From assembly GCA_003252105.1 (NCBI GenBank), contig QKDL01000023.1, forward strand, positions 1 through 64,000: DNA of 64,000 nt, written 5' to 3'. Made by a program: the position numbers and the translations under genes. The notes under the pieces were generated by a model, which saw only the letters and a list, made by a program, of their open reading frames with translations, was not told the DNA's origin and made no database searches. The stretch comes from Arcobacter sp. Lineage in GTDB: Bacteria > Campylobacterota > Campylobacteria > Campylobacterales > Arcobacteraceae. Positions 9,914 through 18,283 of the stretch are shown one piece after another (the stretch's first letter is position 1; each line of letters begins with the position of its first letter).

Positions 9914-10636
9914 ATGAAAAAGATTTCACTTTTATTGGCATTGTGTGTTATAGCAAATGCACATTTTCTTACTTTTTTATCTTCTACAGATAATGTAAAA
10001 TCAAAATCAGAAATGAATGTTAATTTTGAAGCGATGTTTATACATCCATTTGAGCAAACTGGTATGGTAATGGAAAAACCAATTGGAATATACTTTGAAA
10101 ATAAAAAAGAGGTTTTGCCTTTAGAAGAGATGACTAAACTTGACCATAAAGCTTGGAAAACATCTTATAAAATAAAAAGACCTGGGACATATAAGTTTTA
10201 TGTGCAACCACAACCGTATTTTGAACCAGCAGAAGAAAAGTTTATATCTCATGTTCCAAAATTGATTGTTTCTGCTTTTGGATTAGAAGATGGTTGGGAT
10301 GAACCAATTGGTTTAAAATATGAAATAATACCAATGGTGAAACCTTTTGGTCTTTATGAAGGAAATCTTTTTCAAGGAAAGGTTTTGCATAATGGAAAAG
10401 CAGCTTCAAATGTAGAGGTTGAAGTGGAGCTTTACAATGAATTTGGACTAAAAGCACCAAGTGATGCCCATGTGACACAAGTTGTAAAAACTGATGAAAA
10501 TGGAAACTTTTCTTTTACAATGAATCACAAAGGTTGGTGGGGATTTGCAGCTTTAATAGAAGAGGGTGAAAAAGAGTATAATGGAAAAAAATATCCAATA
10601 GAAAATGGAGCATTAATCTGGGTAAAGGCTTATTAA
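9914..10636 (+). CDS. nikK: NikK-like periplasmic nickel/cobalt protein (DUF4198)
   Basis: A 240-residue secreted protein of the DUF4198 family found with nickel ECF transporters. The signal peptide covers residues 1-16 ([16 protein letters not shown]) and cleavage would leave His as residue 1 of the mature protein (HFLTFLS). The C-terminal half (about 145-240) looks like a beta-sandwich, with [18 protein letters not shown] and a [10 protein letters not shown] element like carboxypeptidase-regulatory or CopC-type folds. It is first in a tight five-gene operon, 3 bases before nikM. In the NikKMLQO arrangement, NikK and NikL are accessory extracytoplasmic components, probably helping deliver metal to NikM. 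Nickel against cobalt cannot be settled from sequence alone. Confidence 0.8.
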   Translation: MKKISLLLALCVIANAHFLTFLSSTDNVKSKSEMNVNFEAMFIHPFEQTGMVMEKPIGIYFENKKEVLPLEEMTKLDHKAWKTSYKIKRPGTYKFYVQPQPYFEPAEEKFISHVPKLIVSAFGLEDGWDEPIGLKYEIIPMVKPFGLYEGNLFQGKVLHNGKAASNVEVEVELYNEFGLKAPSDAHVTQVVKTDENGNFSFTMNHKGWWGFAALIEEGEKEYNGKKYPIENGALIWVKAY

Positions 10637-10639
10637 AAG

Positions 10640-11242
10640 ATGCATATATCAGATGGTATTTTATCAAGTGAGGTTGTTATCACAACTTCACTTATTAGTG
10701 TAGGATTTTTACTTTATTCATTAAAAAATCTTAAAAATAGAAAAATTGCACTTATTGCAGCTATGGGAGCTATATTTTTTATCTCTTCATTTATCCATAT
10801 CCCTTTAGGCCCTACGCAGATACATTTAGTTCTTATTGGTGTTATTGGGATAGTTATTGGTTCTTCTGTATTTTTTGCTATATTGATTGCTTTATTGTTA
10901 CAAGCATTACTTTTAGGTTATGGTGGAATTAGTTCTATTGGTGTAAATGTGTTTATTATGGCAACACCAGCTTTTATAATCTATCTATTGACTAAGTATA
11001 GGTTTTTAAATTTTTTTAATGAGAAGATTAAGTATTTTTTAATTGGAGCTATTCCTGTATTAGTTTCAACTGTATTGTTAGCTTTAGTATTAGCATTTTC
11101 TAAACAAGAGTATGAATATGCTTCATATACTATTATTCTTGCAAATCTTCCTGCTGTTCTTATAGAAGGATTTATTACAATTTTTTTAATAAACTATATT
11201 AAAAAATCGATGCCAGAACTATTAAAAGAGGTGAACTTATGA
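10640..11242 (+). CDS. nikM: ECF transporter substrate-binding membrane subunit NikM/CbiM
   Basis: A 200-residue polytopic membrane protein starting MHISDGIL, the invariant N-terminus of the CbiM/NikM family, in which the amino terminus and His2 help bind the metal ion. Further family features are the SSFIHIPLGPTQIHL segment, whose His residues complete the metal site, and about six hydrophobic helices. It is the specificity (S) component of a group I energy-coupling-factor transporter for nickel or cobalt. The next gene overlaps it by 4 bases (ATGA). Length is normal for a CbiM without fused CbiN. Confidence 0.92.
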   Translation: MHISDGILSSEVVITTSLISVGFLLYSLKNLKNRKIALIAAMGAIFFISSFIHIPLGPTQIHLVLIGVIGIVIGSSVFFAILIALLLQALLLGYGGISSIGVNVFIMATPAFIIYLLTKYRFLNFFNEKIKYFLIGAIPVLVSTVLLALVLAFSKQEYEYASYTIILANLPAVLIEGFITIFLINYIKKSMPELLKEVNL

Positions 11243-11673
11243 GATATTTTATATTTTTAATTTTAATTATGGGTAGTTTATTTGCACATAAACTAAATCT
11301 TTTTTATGTGGATGAAAACAATAAAATATATTTTAGTACATATTTTGCTTCAGGGGCACCTTGCAAAAATTGTGAGGTTGATATCTATGATGAAAATAAA
11401 AAAGTGATAAAAAGATTAAAAACTGATGATAAAGGGGAGTTTATCGTTGAATACTTTAAAGGTATGAGTATAAAAGTTGAAACTATAGGTGGTCATGCAG
11501 TTGAAGAAAAAATTATAGTTGAAAACTATAATACAAAACAAAATGCTCAAGAAATAATAGAAAATAAAAATAAAGAGGTGAAAAAAAATAGTATAATAGA
11601 GACTATATTGGCTATACTTGCTATTGGTTTTATTTTTTATATTCTAAAAAGGTTAAAGGTTGGTAGAGTTTAA
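11239..11673 (+). CDS. nikL: NikL-like accessory subunit of the nickel/cobalt ECF transporter
   Basis: A 144-residue protein with a signal peptide (about 1-16, ending LFA), a periplasmic beta-rich domain and a C-terminal membrane helix at about 118-137 (IETILAILAIGFIFYIL). After predicted cleavage the mature chain would begin with His (HKLNLFYV), as in NikK. A CxxC pair (APCKNCEVDIYDEN) lies in the periplasmic part and could bind metal or form a disulfide. The EVDIYDENKK...DDKGEF pattern resembles the small regulatory beta-domain also seen in NikK. It occupies the place of CbiN/NikN in the operon. It overlaps nikM by 4 bases and nikQ by 14 bases. Confidence 0.75.
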   Translation: MRYFIFLILIMGSLFAHKLNLFYVDENNKIYFSTYFASGAPCKNCEVDIYDENKKVIKRLKTDDKGEFIVEYFKGMSIKVETIGGHAVEEKIIVENYNTKQNAQEIIENKNKEVKKNSIIETILAILAIGFIFYILKRLKVGRV

Positions 11674-12307
11674 CTCCTCAGTTAGATTGATTTGTGCTTT
11701 TTTATATTCTATTTTTATAAGTTTTAATCAAATAGAGATTCTTTATATTTTACCAATTGTTTTTTTGTTGTATTGTGAGTATAAATCAGTATTAATAATT
11801 TTAAAAAAATTGATTTTTTTAAATCTTTTTATCGTGATGATATTTATAGTTTTATTAATACAAAATCAAGTAGAAGATGCTATAAATATTTATATTCGTA
11901 CAAATATGATTATTCTTTTTAACCTATTATTATTTTCTAAATCAAATGGTTATGATATAGTAAGAGCCATGAATGAACTTAGATTTCCTAAAAAAATAGT
12001 AAGCTCTACATATTTTACTTTAAAGATGATTCAGTATTTAACTGATGAAATAAAACGGATTAGAGAAACATTAAAAGTTAGAGGTTTCAAGGCAAATACT
12101 GATATTTTTTCTTATGAAACTTTTGGTAATATTTTTGGACATATATTTATCACTTCAATAAAAAAAGCAAATCAAATGGAAGATTCTTTCAAATTAAGAG
12201 GATTTCATGGAAGAATATATCTAATCTCAAATAGTAGTTTAAATATCTATGATGTTATACTTATTTTCTTAGTTTGTATGTTATTTGTAAAAAAGGTTGT
12301 TGTTTGA
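11660..12307 (+). CDS. nikQ: ECF transporter T component NikQ/CbiQ
   Basis: A 215-residue membrane protein of the EcfT/CbiQ family with hydrophobic helices in the N-terminal 100 residues and near the C-terminus. The coupling-helix signature of T components appears twice, as LKVRGF (about 138-143) and FKLRGFHGR (about 179-187), the Ala/Leu-x-x-Arg-Gly elements that dock on the ATPase. Start is TTG at 11660, inside the end of nikL, preceded by an AAAGG-like ribosome site. It links NikM to the NikO ATPase. It overlaps the likely nikO start by 4 bases (TTGA). Confidence 0.88.
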   Translation: MVEFNSSVRLICAFLYSIFISFNQIEILYILPIVFLLYCEYKSVLIILKKLIFLNLFIVMIFIVLLIQNQVEDAINIYIRTNMIILFNLLLFSKSNGYDIVRAMNELRFPKKIVSSTYFTLKMIQYLTDEIKRIRETLKVRGFKANTDIFSYETFGNIFGHIFITSIKKANQMEDSFKLRGFHGRIYLISNSSLNIYDVILIFLVCMLFVKKVVV

Positions 12308-12957
12308 GTTGTTCGATTAATTTAAAAGAGATATCTTATTCTACTTCAACAAAAGATGTGTTTTCAAACATATCTATAGATATATCCCATGAAGAAAAAG
12401 TTGCAATAATTGGTGCAAATGGGAGTGGGAAAAGTAGTTTATTAAAAATTATTGCAGGTTTAATCAAACCAAAATCAGGTGAGATTTTTTTATTTCATAA
12501 TAAGATGGAAAATCTAAAAAATTTTAAAGAGTTTAGAAGTGATATAGGATATTTACCACAAGATGTAAATGACCATTTTTTATGCCCTACTGTTATAGAA
12601 GATGTAATGTTTGCTTTAAGAGCAAGGGGTGAAAGCAAAGATATATCATATGAAAAATCATGTGAAATTTTAACTCAATTGGGAATATCTGAGTTGGAAA
12701 ATAGGAATATATCAGATTTGAGTGGAGGAGAACAAAAAATTGTTGCTCTTGCAGGAATATTGATTACCCAACCAAAAATACTACTTCTTGATGAACCAAC
12801 TAATGCTTTAGATGAAGATGCAGAAGAAAAAATAATAGAAATATTAAACTCTATAAAAAAGTCTATGGTTATTGTTTCTCATCACAAAACTTTTATAGAA
12901 AAACTTACTCCTACTATTTATAAGTTAACAAAACAAAAGTTATTAAAAGTAGAATAG
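12304..12957 (+). CDS. nikO: ECF transporter ATPase NikO/CbiO
   Basis: An ABC ATPase of about 217 residues with all required motifs: Walker A GANGSGKSS, Q-loop LPQDVND, signature LSGGEQK, Walker B ILLLDEPTNALDED and H-loop VSHH. It powers the NikM/NikQ nickel or cobalt transporter. I choose the TTG at 12304 because AAAAGG lies 7 bases upstream and the start overlaps the nikQ stop as TTGA; an in-frame TTG at 12274 would add ten residues of Cys-rich sequence unlike the family. It is the last gene of the operon. Confidence 0.9.
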   Translation: MSCSINLKEISYSTSTKDVFSNISIDISHEEKVAIIGANGSGKSSLLKIIAGLIKPKSGEIFLFHNKMENLKNFKEFRSDIGYLPQDVNDHFLCPTVIEDVMFALRARGESKDISYEKSCEILTQLGISELENRNISDLSGGEQKIVALAGILITQPKILLLDEPTNALDEDAEEKIIEILNSIKKSMVIVSHHKTFIEKLTPTIYKLTKQKLLKVE

Positions 12958-13039
12958 AATAATAAAATAATTTTTCTGCCTCCCTACGCTTACACAATTG
13001 TTTCACTAAAAATAAGTATAAAATAGCATTGAAATAGCA

Positions 13040-13070
13040 ATTTTAAGTTTTTTTTAAAAAAACTTAAAAT
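13040..13070. repeat. Perfect AT-rich inverted repeat between nikO and the Cache gene
   Basis: ATTTTAAGTTTTTTT, one T, then its exact complement: a 15-bp perfect stem. It lies 83 bases after nikO and 87 before the next start. It could act as a weak transcription terminator in either direction, since both arms carry an A/T run. The rest of the 199-base gap shows no gene. Confidence 0.55.
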
Positions 13071-13156
13071 AATGTAAAAATTGGTCAAAATCTTAAGATG
13101 AGATTAATTGTTTTTATGTGAAACTATTTCAAGATAATTAACTTTAAGGAGTGAAG

Positions 13157-13603
13157 ATGAGTAGATTATTAAAAGTTGCTACGGCTTTATTATTAGGGGG
13201 AGCTACTTATGCTTTTGCATTAACAGCAGATGAGGTTAAAGCACATGTGATGGAAGGTAAGGCTTACTGTGATAAAGTAGGTGTTGCAAAATGTGTTGAG
13301 GAGATAGGGAAAAAAGGTGGAATGTTTGACAAAGGTGAATTATATATTTGGGCAAACGATTTTGATGGAATTATCACTGCACACCCTAAAAAACCTATTG
13401 CTGGAAAAAATTTATATAGATATAAAGATAAAGCAGGTAATCAATTATTCAAAGATTTTATTGATAAAGTAAAAGCTGATGGTCAAGGTTGGGTTGATTA
13501 TGTATGGGCACACCCTTCAACAGGAAAACAAACTCCAAAATCATCATTTGTAATTGGAATCGGAGAAAACCAATTAATTGGTGCTGGATACTATAAAGAA
13601 TAA
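13157..13603 (+). CDS. Stand-alone periplasmic single-Cache sensor protein
   Basis: A 148-residue exported protein: signal peptide at about 1-21 ending in Ala (TYAFA), then one Cache domain of the Cache_2 type filling the rest. The Cache signature is clear in GELYIWANDFDGIITAHP, then KNLYRYKDKAGNQLFKDFI, GWVDYVWAHPSTGKQ and a final VIGIGENQLIGAGYYK. The same pattern is present twice in the chemoreceptor at 31218. Unlike that receptor, this protein has no membrane anchor or signalling domain. I start at ATG 13157, 6 bases after AAGGA, rather than the in-frame GTG at 13151. It is followed by its own hairpin and then a chemoreceptor without an obvious Cache domain, so it may be a soluble ligand-binding partner. 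Two Cys residues (CDKVGVAKC) could form a disulfide. Confidence 0.85.
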   Translation: MSRLLKVATALLLGGATYAFALTADEVKAHVMEGKAYCDKVGVAKCVEEIGKKGGMFDKGELYIWANDFDGIITAHPKKPIAGKNLYRYKDKAGNQLFKDFIDKVKADGQGWVDYVWAHPSTGKQTPKSSFVIGIGENQLIGAGYYKE

Positions 13604-13610
13604 AAAATAA

Positions 13611-13637
13611 AAACTCTTGGTTTTAAACCAAGAGTTT
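13611..13637 (+). terminator. Hairpin terminator after the Cache gene
   Basis: Thirteen-bp perfect stem AAACTCTTGGTTT, one T, then its complement, starting 7 bases after the stop codon. Both ends carry A/T runs, so it could work in either direction. It separates the Cache gene from the chemoreceptor. Confidence 0.7.
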
Positions 13638-13722
13638 ACCCATATATTTCACATTTTAACTAAAATAAGTATACTTTGTATATTTATTTTAGCTAACTAC
13701 AAATCTAAATTAGGACATATGA

Positions 13723-15597
13723 ATGCAGTTTCTTAACAATATAAAAATTAGCAAAAAGCTAGTTATTGCACCAGCTATAGCTGTTATTTTCTTAATTGTA
13801 TTTGCTTTTTTTTCTAACAATGCATTAAGATCAGACAAAGACACTTTAAATGAAATTGTGCAAGTAAAGTTTTCTTTATATAAAGCAAGTAGTAAACTTC
13901 TTGGAGATGTTAATTTATATAACTCTGTTTTATACAAGATATTCAGTTTTGCATCAGGTGGTTATGAACAATCTCAAATAGACGAACAATTAACAATTTT
14001 AGAAAAACTAGGTAAAGATGTTGATGAGGAAGTTAAAATATTAACTTCAAACAAAGAAGTAAGTAAAGAGATTATTACTCACATTAAAAATGTTGAAAAA
14101 AATATAAAAGAGTATAAACTTACAGTAAGAGATGCTATTGATATGCTTAGTGTAGATATTGGTATGGCTACACCAATGCTATCTGTTACTGAAGAGGTTT
14201 TTTTACTTTTAAATAAAGAATTAACAAAAATTAATGATATAGCAGAAAAAGAGAATAATCAAAGTTATAATAATGCTCTAAAACAAATAGACAATACTCT
14301 TTATACTTTTTATGTATTAATAGTTGTTGCACTAATTTTGTGTGGAGTGATTATAACAGCGGTAACAAACTCTATTAAAACACCATTAAATAAATTTCAA
14401 ACAGGTCTTTTAGAGTTCTTTAAATATATGAATAAAGAGACAACAGAAGCAAAACTTCTCAATCTAGGTACAACTGATGAACTTGGTGAGATGGCTGAAG
14501 CTGTAAACAACAGTATAGTTGCAATTAAAGATGGAATAGAAAGTGATAGAAAACTTGTAGATAGTGCAATCAGTAGTGCAGGGGAAGCAAAAAAAGGTTT
14601 CTTAAATGTTAGAATTGAAGGTATAACTTCGAATCCATCTTTAAATGAGTTAAAAGATGTAATCAATGAGATGTTATCTGCAGTTGAAAAAAATGTAAAA
14701 AGTGCTATGGATGTATTGGCTCATTATTCAAATTATGATTATCGACCAAAAATTGATATTCAAGGTTTAGATGGAGATTTAAAAGCTCTTTGCGAGGATG
14801 TTAATAGTTTAGGAAATGCAATTACAAGTATGTTAGTAGATAATAAAAAAATTGGACTTGTATTGTCTTCTAGTGCACAAAATTTATCTAAAAATGTTGA
14901 TAGTCTTACAAGTGCTGCAAATAATCAAGCAGCTTCTTTAGAAGAAACAGCAGCTGCGATTGAAGAGATAACAGCAAATATGCAAAATAGTTCTCAAAAT
15001 ATTGCAAAAATGACATCATATGCAAATGAGGTATCAAGTTCAGTATCTATTGGTCAAGATTTGGCTTCTAGAACAGCTTCATCAATGGATGAGATAAATG
15101 AACAAACACAAGCAATTGCAGATTCTATTACAGTAATTGACCAAATAGCATTCCAAACAAATATCCTTTCACTAAATGCTGCAGTTGAAGCTGCAACAGC
15201 TGGTGAAGCAGGTAAAGGGTTTGCCGTTGTTGCTCAAGAGGTTAGAAATCTTGCAGCTCGTTCAGCAGAAGCAGCAAAAGAGATAAAAGATTTAGTTGAA
15301 AGTGCTACACAAAAAGCAAATGGTGGTAAAGCTATTTCAAATGAGATGATTGAAGGTTATGATAAATTAAATCAAAACATCCATAATACACTTGAACTAA
15401 TAAACGATGTATCTACATCTTCAAAAGAACAATTCTCTGCTATGGAGCAAATCAACGATACAGTTAATAGATTAGATAGAGTAACACAACAAAATGCAGC
15501 AGCAGCTAGTGAAGCAAACAAAGTTGCTAGTGAAGTAAATGAAATAGCAGAAAAAGTTGTTCAACAAGCAGATGAAAAAGAGTTTGAGGGTAAATAA
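13723..15597 (+). CDS. Methyl-accepting chemotaxis protein
   Basis: A 624-residue chemoreceptor: short cytoplasmic N-terminus, membrane helix at about 13-31, helical periplasmic domain to about 190, second helix at about 195-215, HAMP and linker region, then the signalling domain at about 390-620. The hairpin tip [20 protein letters not shown] with [18 protein letters not shown] is the canonical CheA/CheW contact. The periplasmic part is predicted to be all helical and contains no Cache signature, unlike the receptor at 31218. There is no CZB domain and no CheR/CheB-binding pentapeptide at the C-terminus (ends DEKEFEGK). The ligand is unknown. Its neighbour encodes a periplasmic Cache protein that could present a ligand to it. 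Confidence 0.92.
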   Translation: MQFLNNIKISKKLVIAPAIAVIFLIVFAFFSNNALRSDKDTLNEIVQVKFSLYKASSKLLGDVNLYNSVLYKIFSFASGGYEQSQIDEQLTILEKLGKDVDEEVKILTSNKEVSKEIITHIKNVEKNIKEYKLTVRDAIDMLSVDIGMATPMLSVTEEVFLLLNKELTKINDIAEKENNQSYNNALKQIDNTLYTFYVLIVVALILCGVIITAVTNSIKTPLNKFQTGLLEFFKYMNKETTEAKLLNLGTTDELGEMAEAVNNSIVAIKDGIESDRKLVDSAISSAGEAKKGFLNVRIEGITSNPSLNELKDVINEMLSAVEKNVKSAMDVLAHYSNYDYRPKIDIQGLDGDLKALCEDVNSLGNAITSMLVDNKKIGLVLSSSAQNLSKNVDSLTSAANNQAASLEETAAAIEEITANMQNSSQNIAKMTSYANEVSSSVSIGQDLASRTASSMDEINEQTQAIADSITVIDQIAFQTNILSLNAAVEAATAGEAGKGFAVVAQEVRNLAARSAEAAKEIKDLVESATQKANGGKAISNEMIEGYDKLNQNIHNTLELINDVSTSSKEQFSAMEQINDTVNRLDRVTQQNAAAASEANKVASEVNEIAEKVVQQADEKEFEGK

Positions 15598-15635
15598 ATA
15601 CCTTCCTCTTTTGAAGATTACTTTTTAAGAGTTTT

Positions 15636-16166
15636 ATGAAAAAAAATATCCAAATAGTTATGTTGGGTGATTTCCTCACCGCAAGAGGTGATTGGAAGAA
15701 CTTACTTGAAAAAGAAGATTGTATTGTAAATCTAGGAATTGATGGAGATACTACAAAAGGTATTCTAAATAGAATAGATAGTGTAATAAACCTAGAAGAA
15801 AAAATACTATTTTTGATGGTAGGTGTAAATGACCTTTGTTGTTCAATTCCTTTAGTTGAAATTTTCCAAAATTATACAAAGATATTAGAAAAGTTAGAAA
15901 AAACAAATATAAAACTGATAATTCAAGCTATACTTCTTACTCAAATGAAAGCAGTAAATAAAAAAATACTAGAATTTAATCTTATGTTAGAAGAGTATTG
16001 TAAAAATAAACAATTGATATTTTTTGATATAAATCCATATTTATGTGAAGATAATCTTTTAAAAGAGCTTTACACAACAGATGGTTTACATCTAAATTTA
16101 AAAGCTTATGAAGTTTGGGCTGAAAAAATAAAAGAGAGTCTACTTTTAAATCTTGAGAAGTTTTAA
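15636..16166 (+). CDS. SGNH/GDSL-family hydrolase-like protein lacking the nucleophile Ser
   Basis: A 176-residue protein with SGNH hydrolase blocks in order: block I GDFLT (residues 11-15), block II NLGIDGDTT, block III VGVND and block V DGLHLN with the Asp-His pair. In active members block I is GDSLT; here codon 13 is TTC (Phe) rather than a Ser codon (TCC differs by one base). Without the Ser, normal ester hydrolysis is not expected. The Asn and Gly of the oxyanion hole and the catalytic Asp/His remain, so loss may be recent or the protein may have another role. No signal peptide, so it is cytoplasmic. It lies 38 bases after the chemoreceptor gene. Confidence 0.8.
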   Translation: MKKNIQIVMLGDFLTARGDWKNLLEKEDCIVNLGIDGDTTKGILNRIDSVINLEEKILFLMVGVNDLCCSIPLVEIFQNYTKILEKLEKTNIKLIIQAILLTQMKAVNKKILEFNLMLEEYCKNKQLIFFDINPYLCEDNLLKELYTTDGLHLNLKAYEVWAEKIKESLLLNLEKF

Positions 16167-16277
16167 GATTTTAATTATATAATTCCAAATCTTTTTAATA
16201 TTACTATTTATAATCTATCTTTTAAATACTAAAAATGCTAAGATAACTAAAACAATTACAATATAATAGAGGAATAA

Positions 16278-16760
16278 ATGAATTTCAATAAATTAGATGT
16301 TGAAGTAAAACAACAATTACATGAAGAGATAATAAACTTTGCAAATCTCTTTGGAGGTAAAAACTCTTTTTTAACTATGATTGAAGAGATAAGAGCACAA
16401 AAGCCTAATCCGATTTTAAATAAAAGTGGAATTTTTCATACTTCAAAAGTAAAAATTATATTAAGTAAGTCTATTTTTAAAGATACTTTTTCTACCCTTT
16501 ATGATGCAATTAGAAGGGAAGAAAAAACTGGTGATATGTTAGATGGCATAGAACCAAAAGAGTATAAAAATACTATGAATATGATGAAAACATTAAAAAA
16601 TGTAACTATAACTTTTGAATCTAAAGAAAATGCTCAAACTTTTGAACTTCCTATTTTAGATGCATCACAAGAGAAAAAAACAAAAGTATCTTTTTTGTAT
16701 AAGATTGTATTTTTTTATCATCTTGATGAAGCTAAAAAGGCACTAAACTACAATGCATAG
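16278..16760 (+). CDS. Conserved-type hypothetical protein
   Basis: A 160-residue soluble protein with no signal peptide, membrane helix or motif that I recognise. It is mixed alpha/beta in appearance, with charged helices at the N-terminus and a hydrophobic KVSFLYKIVFFYHLDEA segment near the C-terminus. It starts at ATG after an AGAGGAAT ribosome site and overlaps the YwbE gene by 8 bases, so it is probably co-transcribed with ywbE and the DUF188 gene. Function unknown. Confidence 0.7.
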   Translation: MNFNKLDVEVKQQLHEEIINFANLFGGKNSFLTMIEEIRAQKPNPILNKSGIFHTSKVKIILSKSIFKDTFSTLYDAIRREEKTGDMLDGIEPKEYKNTMNMMKTLKNVTITFESKENAQTFELPILDASQEKKTKVSFLYKIVFFYHLDEAKKALNYNA

Positions 16761-16944
16761 AAAAAGGTTCAATATAAAACAAGGACTTAAAGTCAATATA
16801 GTTTTAAAACAAGACCAAAGAACAGGAAAACTAACCCAAGGAGTAGTAAAAGATATTCTTACAAATTCTCCTACACATCCATATGGTATAAAAGTAAGAC
16901 TCACTTCAGGAGAAGTTGGAAGGGTTCAAGAGATATTATCATGA
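16753..16944 (+). CDS. YwbE family protein
   Basis: A 63-residue protein matching the small YwbE family: GLKVNIVLKQDQRTGKLTQG, then DILTNSPTHPYGIKVRL and GEVGRVQEIL. It probably folds as one small beta-barrel. The molecular role of the family is not established as far as I know. It overlaps the gene before by 8 bases and the gene after by 4 (ATGA), so the three are translationally coupled. Confidence 0.88.
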   Translation: MHRKRFNIKQGLKVNIVLKQDQRTGKLTQGVVKDILTNSPTHPYGIKVRLTSGEVGRVQEILS

Positions 16945-17396
16945 AACTTTTCATTGATGGGGATGCTTTCCCTAATCTTTTGAAGCCTATTATATATAGA
17001 GCAATATTGCGAGTAAATTTAGATACAATTGTAATAGCAAATAAAAAAATCGATATTGGAAAATCTGAATTAATAGAGTATAGAATTGTTAGTGAAGGTA
17101 TGGATGAAGCTGATAATAAAATCGTTGATGAAGTTTGTGCAAATGATTTAGTAATAACTGCTGATATACCTTTGGCAGCAAGAGTTTTAGAAAAAGATGC
17201 CCATGCTATTGATCATAGGGGAGAGCTTTATACTAAAGATAATATCAAAGAGTATTTAGCCATGAGAAACTTGATGCAAGAGTTAAGAGATAGTGGTGAG
17301 ATTACAAAAGGACCTGCGCCTTTTAGTGAAAAAGATTCTCAAAAGTTTGCAAATCAATTAAATAACTTTTTACAAAAGTATATAAAAAAGGATTAA
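16941..17396 (+). CDS. YaiI/YqxD family (DUF188, UPF0178) protein
   Basis: A 151-residue protein starting KLFIDGDAFPN, the metal-binding-type Asp cluster of the YaiI/YqxD family, with further conserved Asp residues in EADNKIVDE, ITADIPLAARV and AIDHRGELY. These Asp residues give a PIN-nuclease-like acidic site, so a nuclease role has been suggested, but I know of no proven substrate. Length is normal for the family. Its start overlaps ywbE by 4 bases. Confidence 0.88.
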   Translation: MKLFIDGDAFPNLLKPIIYRAILRVNLDTIVIANKKIDIGKSELIEYRIVSEGMDEADNKIVDEVCANDLVITADIPLAARVLEKDAHAIDHRGELYTKDNIKEYLAMRNLMQELRDSGEITKGPAPFSEKDSQKFANQLNNFLQKYIKKD

Positions 17397-17467
17397 TCAT
17401 AATACAAATAGATAAGACTCTTTTAGAGCAGTTTCAAAACTTTTGCAAGGTAAATAATCCCAAAGAT

Positions 17468-18277
17468 ATGGAAACAGCAGTAAATTATTTTGCTGTATTT
17501 GGTGGACTTGAAGTAAAACTTGATATGGGAAAACCCCTAAGAAGTTTAGTTATAAGACATATTTTAGACCAATATGAAACTATTCAAGAAAAGATAAGTA
17601 AGATTACAAATAACAATGCCCCATACCATAAACTTCTAACAGCAATAGCTTTAGGTGATAGAAGAACAAATTCTAGTTTTAAAAGAGCAGATTTAGAATA
17701 TAATGAAGGGATGCAGTTAATCTATGAATTAGAAGAGTTAGAGATAATAAAAACTGAAACTTCTATGGACCATCTAACAAATCAATTTGAAGAGAATGAG
17801 TCTGCTGATAAACTTCTTTTTACAACACCATTTTTAAGATTTTGGTTTGCCTTTGTTTCTCCTGTATATAGAGGGGTAAAAAGGGGAGAATATGATGAAT
17901 CATTTGAAAGATTCAATAACTACCAAAATGAGTTTATGGATTTAGTTTTTGAACAACTATGTCATGAATATATAAAAGAGGTTTTTAGTGATGATGAGAT
18001 TGATGAGATAGGAAGATATTGGGATGAAAAATCTGAAATTGATTTATTAGCTCAAACAATGAACGGAAAAATCATAATTGGAAGTTGTAAATATACAAAT
18101 AAAAAACTAAAATCAGCTGAGATAAATAGACTAAAAGAGCTTTGTGAAGAGCTAGAAATAGTTCCAGACTATGTAGTTCTTTTCTCAAAAAGTGGTTTTA
18201 CAAATGAACTAAAAAATGAAAAAGGGGAAGGACTAAAACTTTTTACAGTAAAAAGTTTAAAAGCCTTAATCTCTTAA
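17468..18277 (+). CDS. DUF234-type protein with a restriction-endonuclease-like C-terminal domain
   Basis: A protein of 269 residues from the first available ATG. It resembles the C-terminal half of archaeal-type AAA ATPases (DUF234) without the ATPase: a winged-helix-like region at about 35-100, LRFWFAFVSPVYRG, then a nuclease-fold core with EIDLLAQ and GSCKYTNKK at about 195-220, which give an E-x-D/CK-type site. The reading frame stays open upstream to 17399 and adds residues (LLEQFQNFCKVNNPKDMETAVNYFAVFGGL across the join, shortened here) that fit the family N-terminus, yet no ATG, GTG or TTG lies there. AAAAAAGGA sits 7 bases before the ATA at 17399. Either the start codon was lost or a rare codon is used. 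Confidence 0.75.
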   Translation: METAVNYFAVFGGLEVKLDMGKPLRSLVIRHILDQYETIQEKISKITNNNAPYHKLLTAIALGDRRTNSSFKRADLEYNEGMQLIYELEELEIIKTETSMDHLTNQFEENESADKLLFTTPFLRFWFAFVSPVYRGVKRGEYDESFERFNNYQNEFMDLVFEQLCHEYIKEVFSDDEIDEIGRYWDEKSEIDLLAQTMNGKIIIGSCKYTNKKLKSAEINRLKELCEELEIVPDYVVLFSKSGFTNELKNEKGEGLKLFTVKSLKALIS

Positions 18278-18283
18278 ACAATC

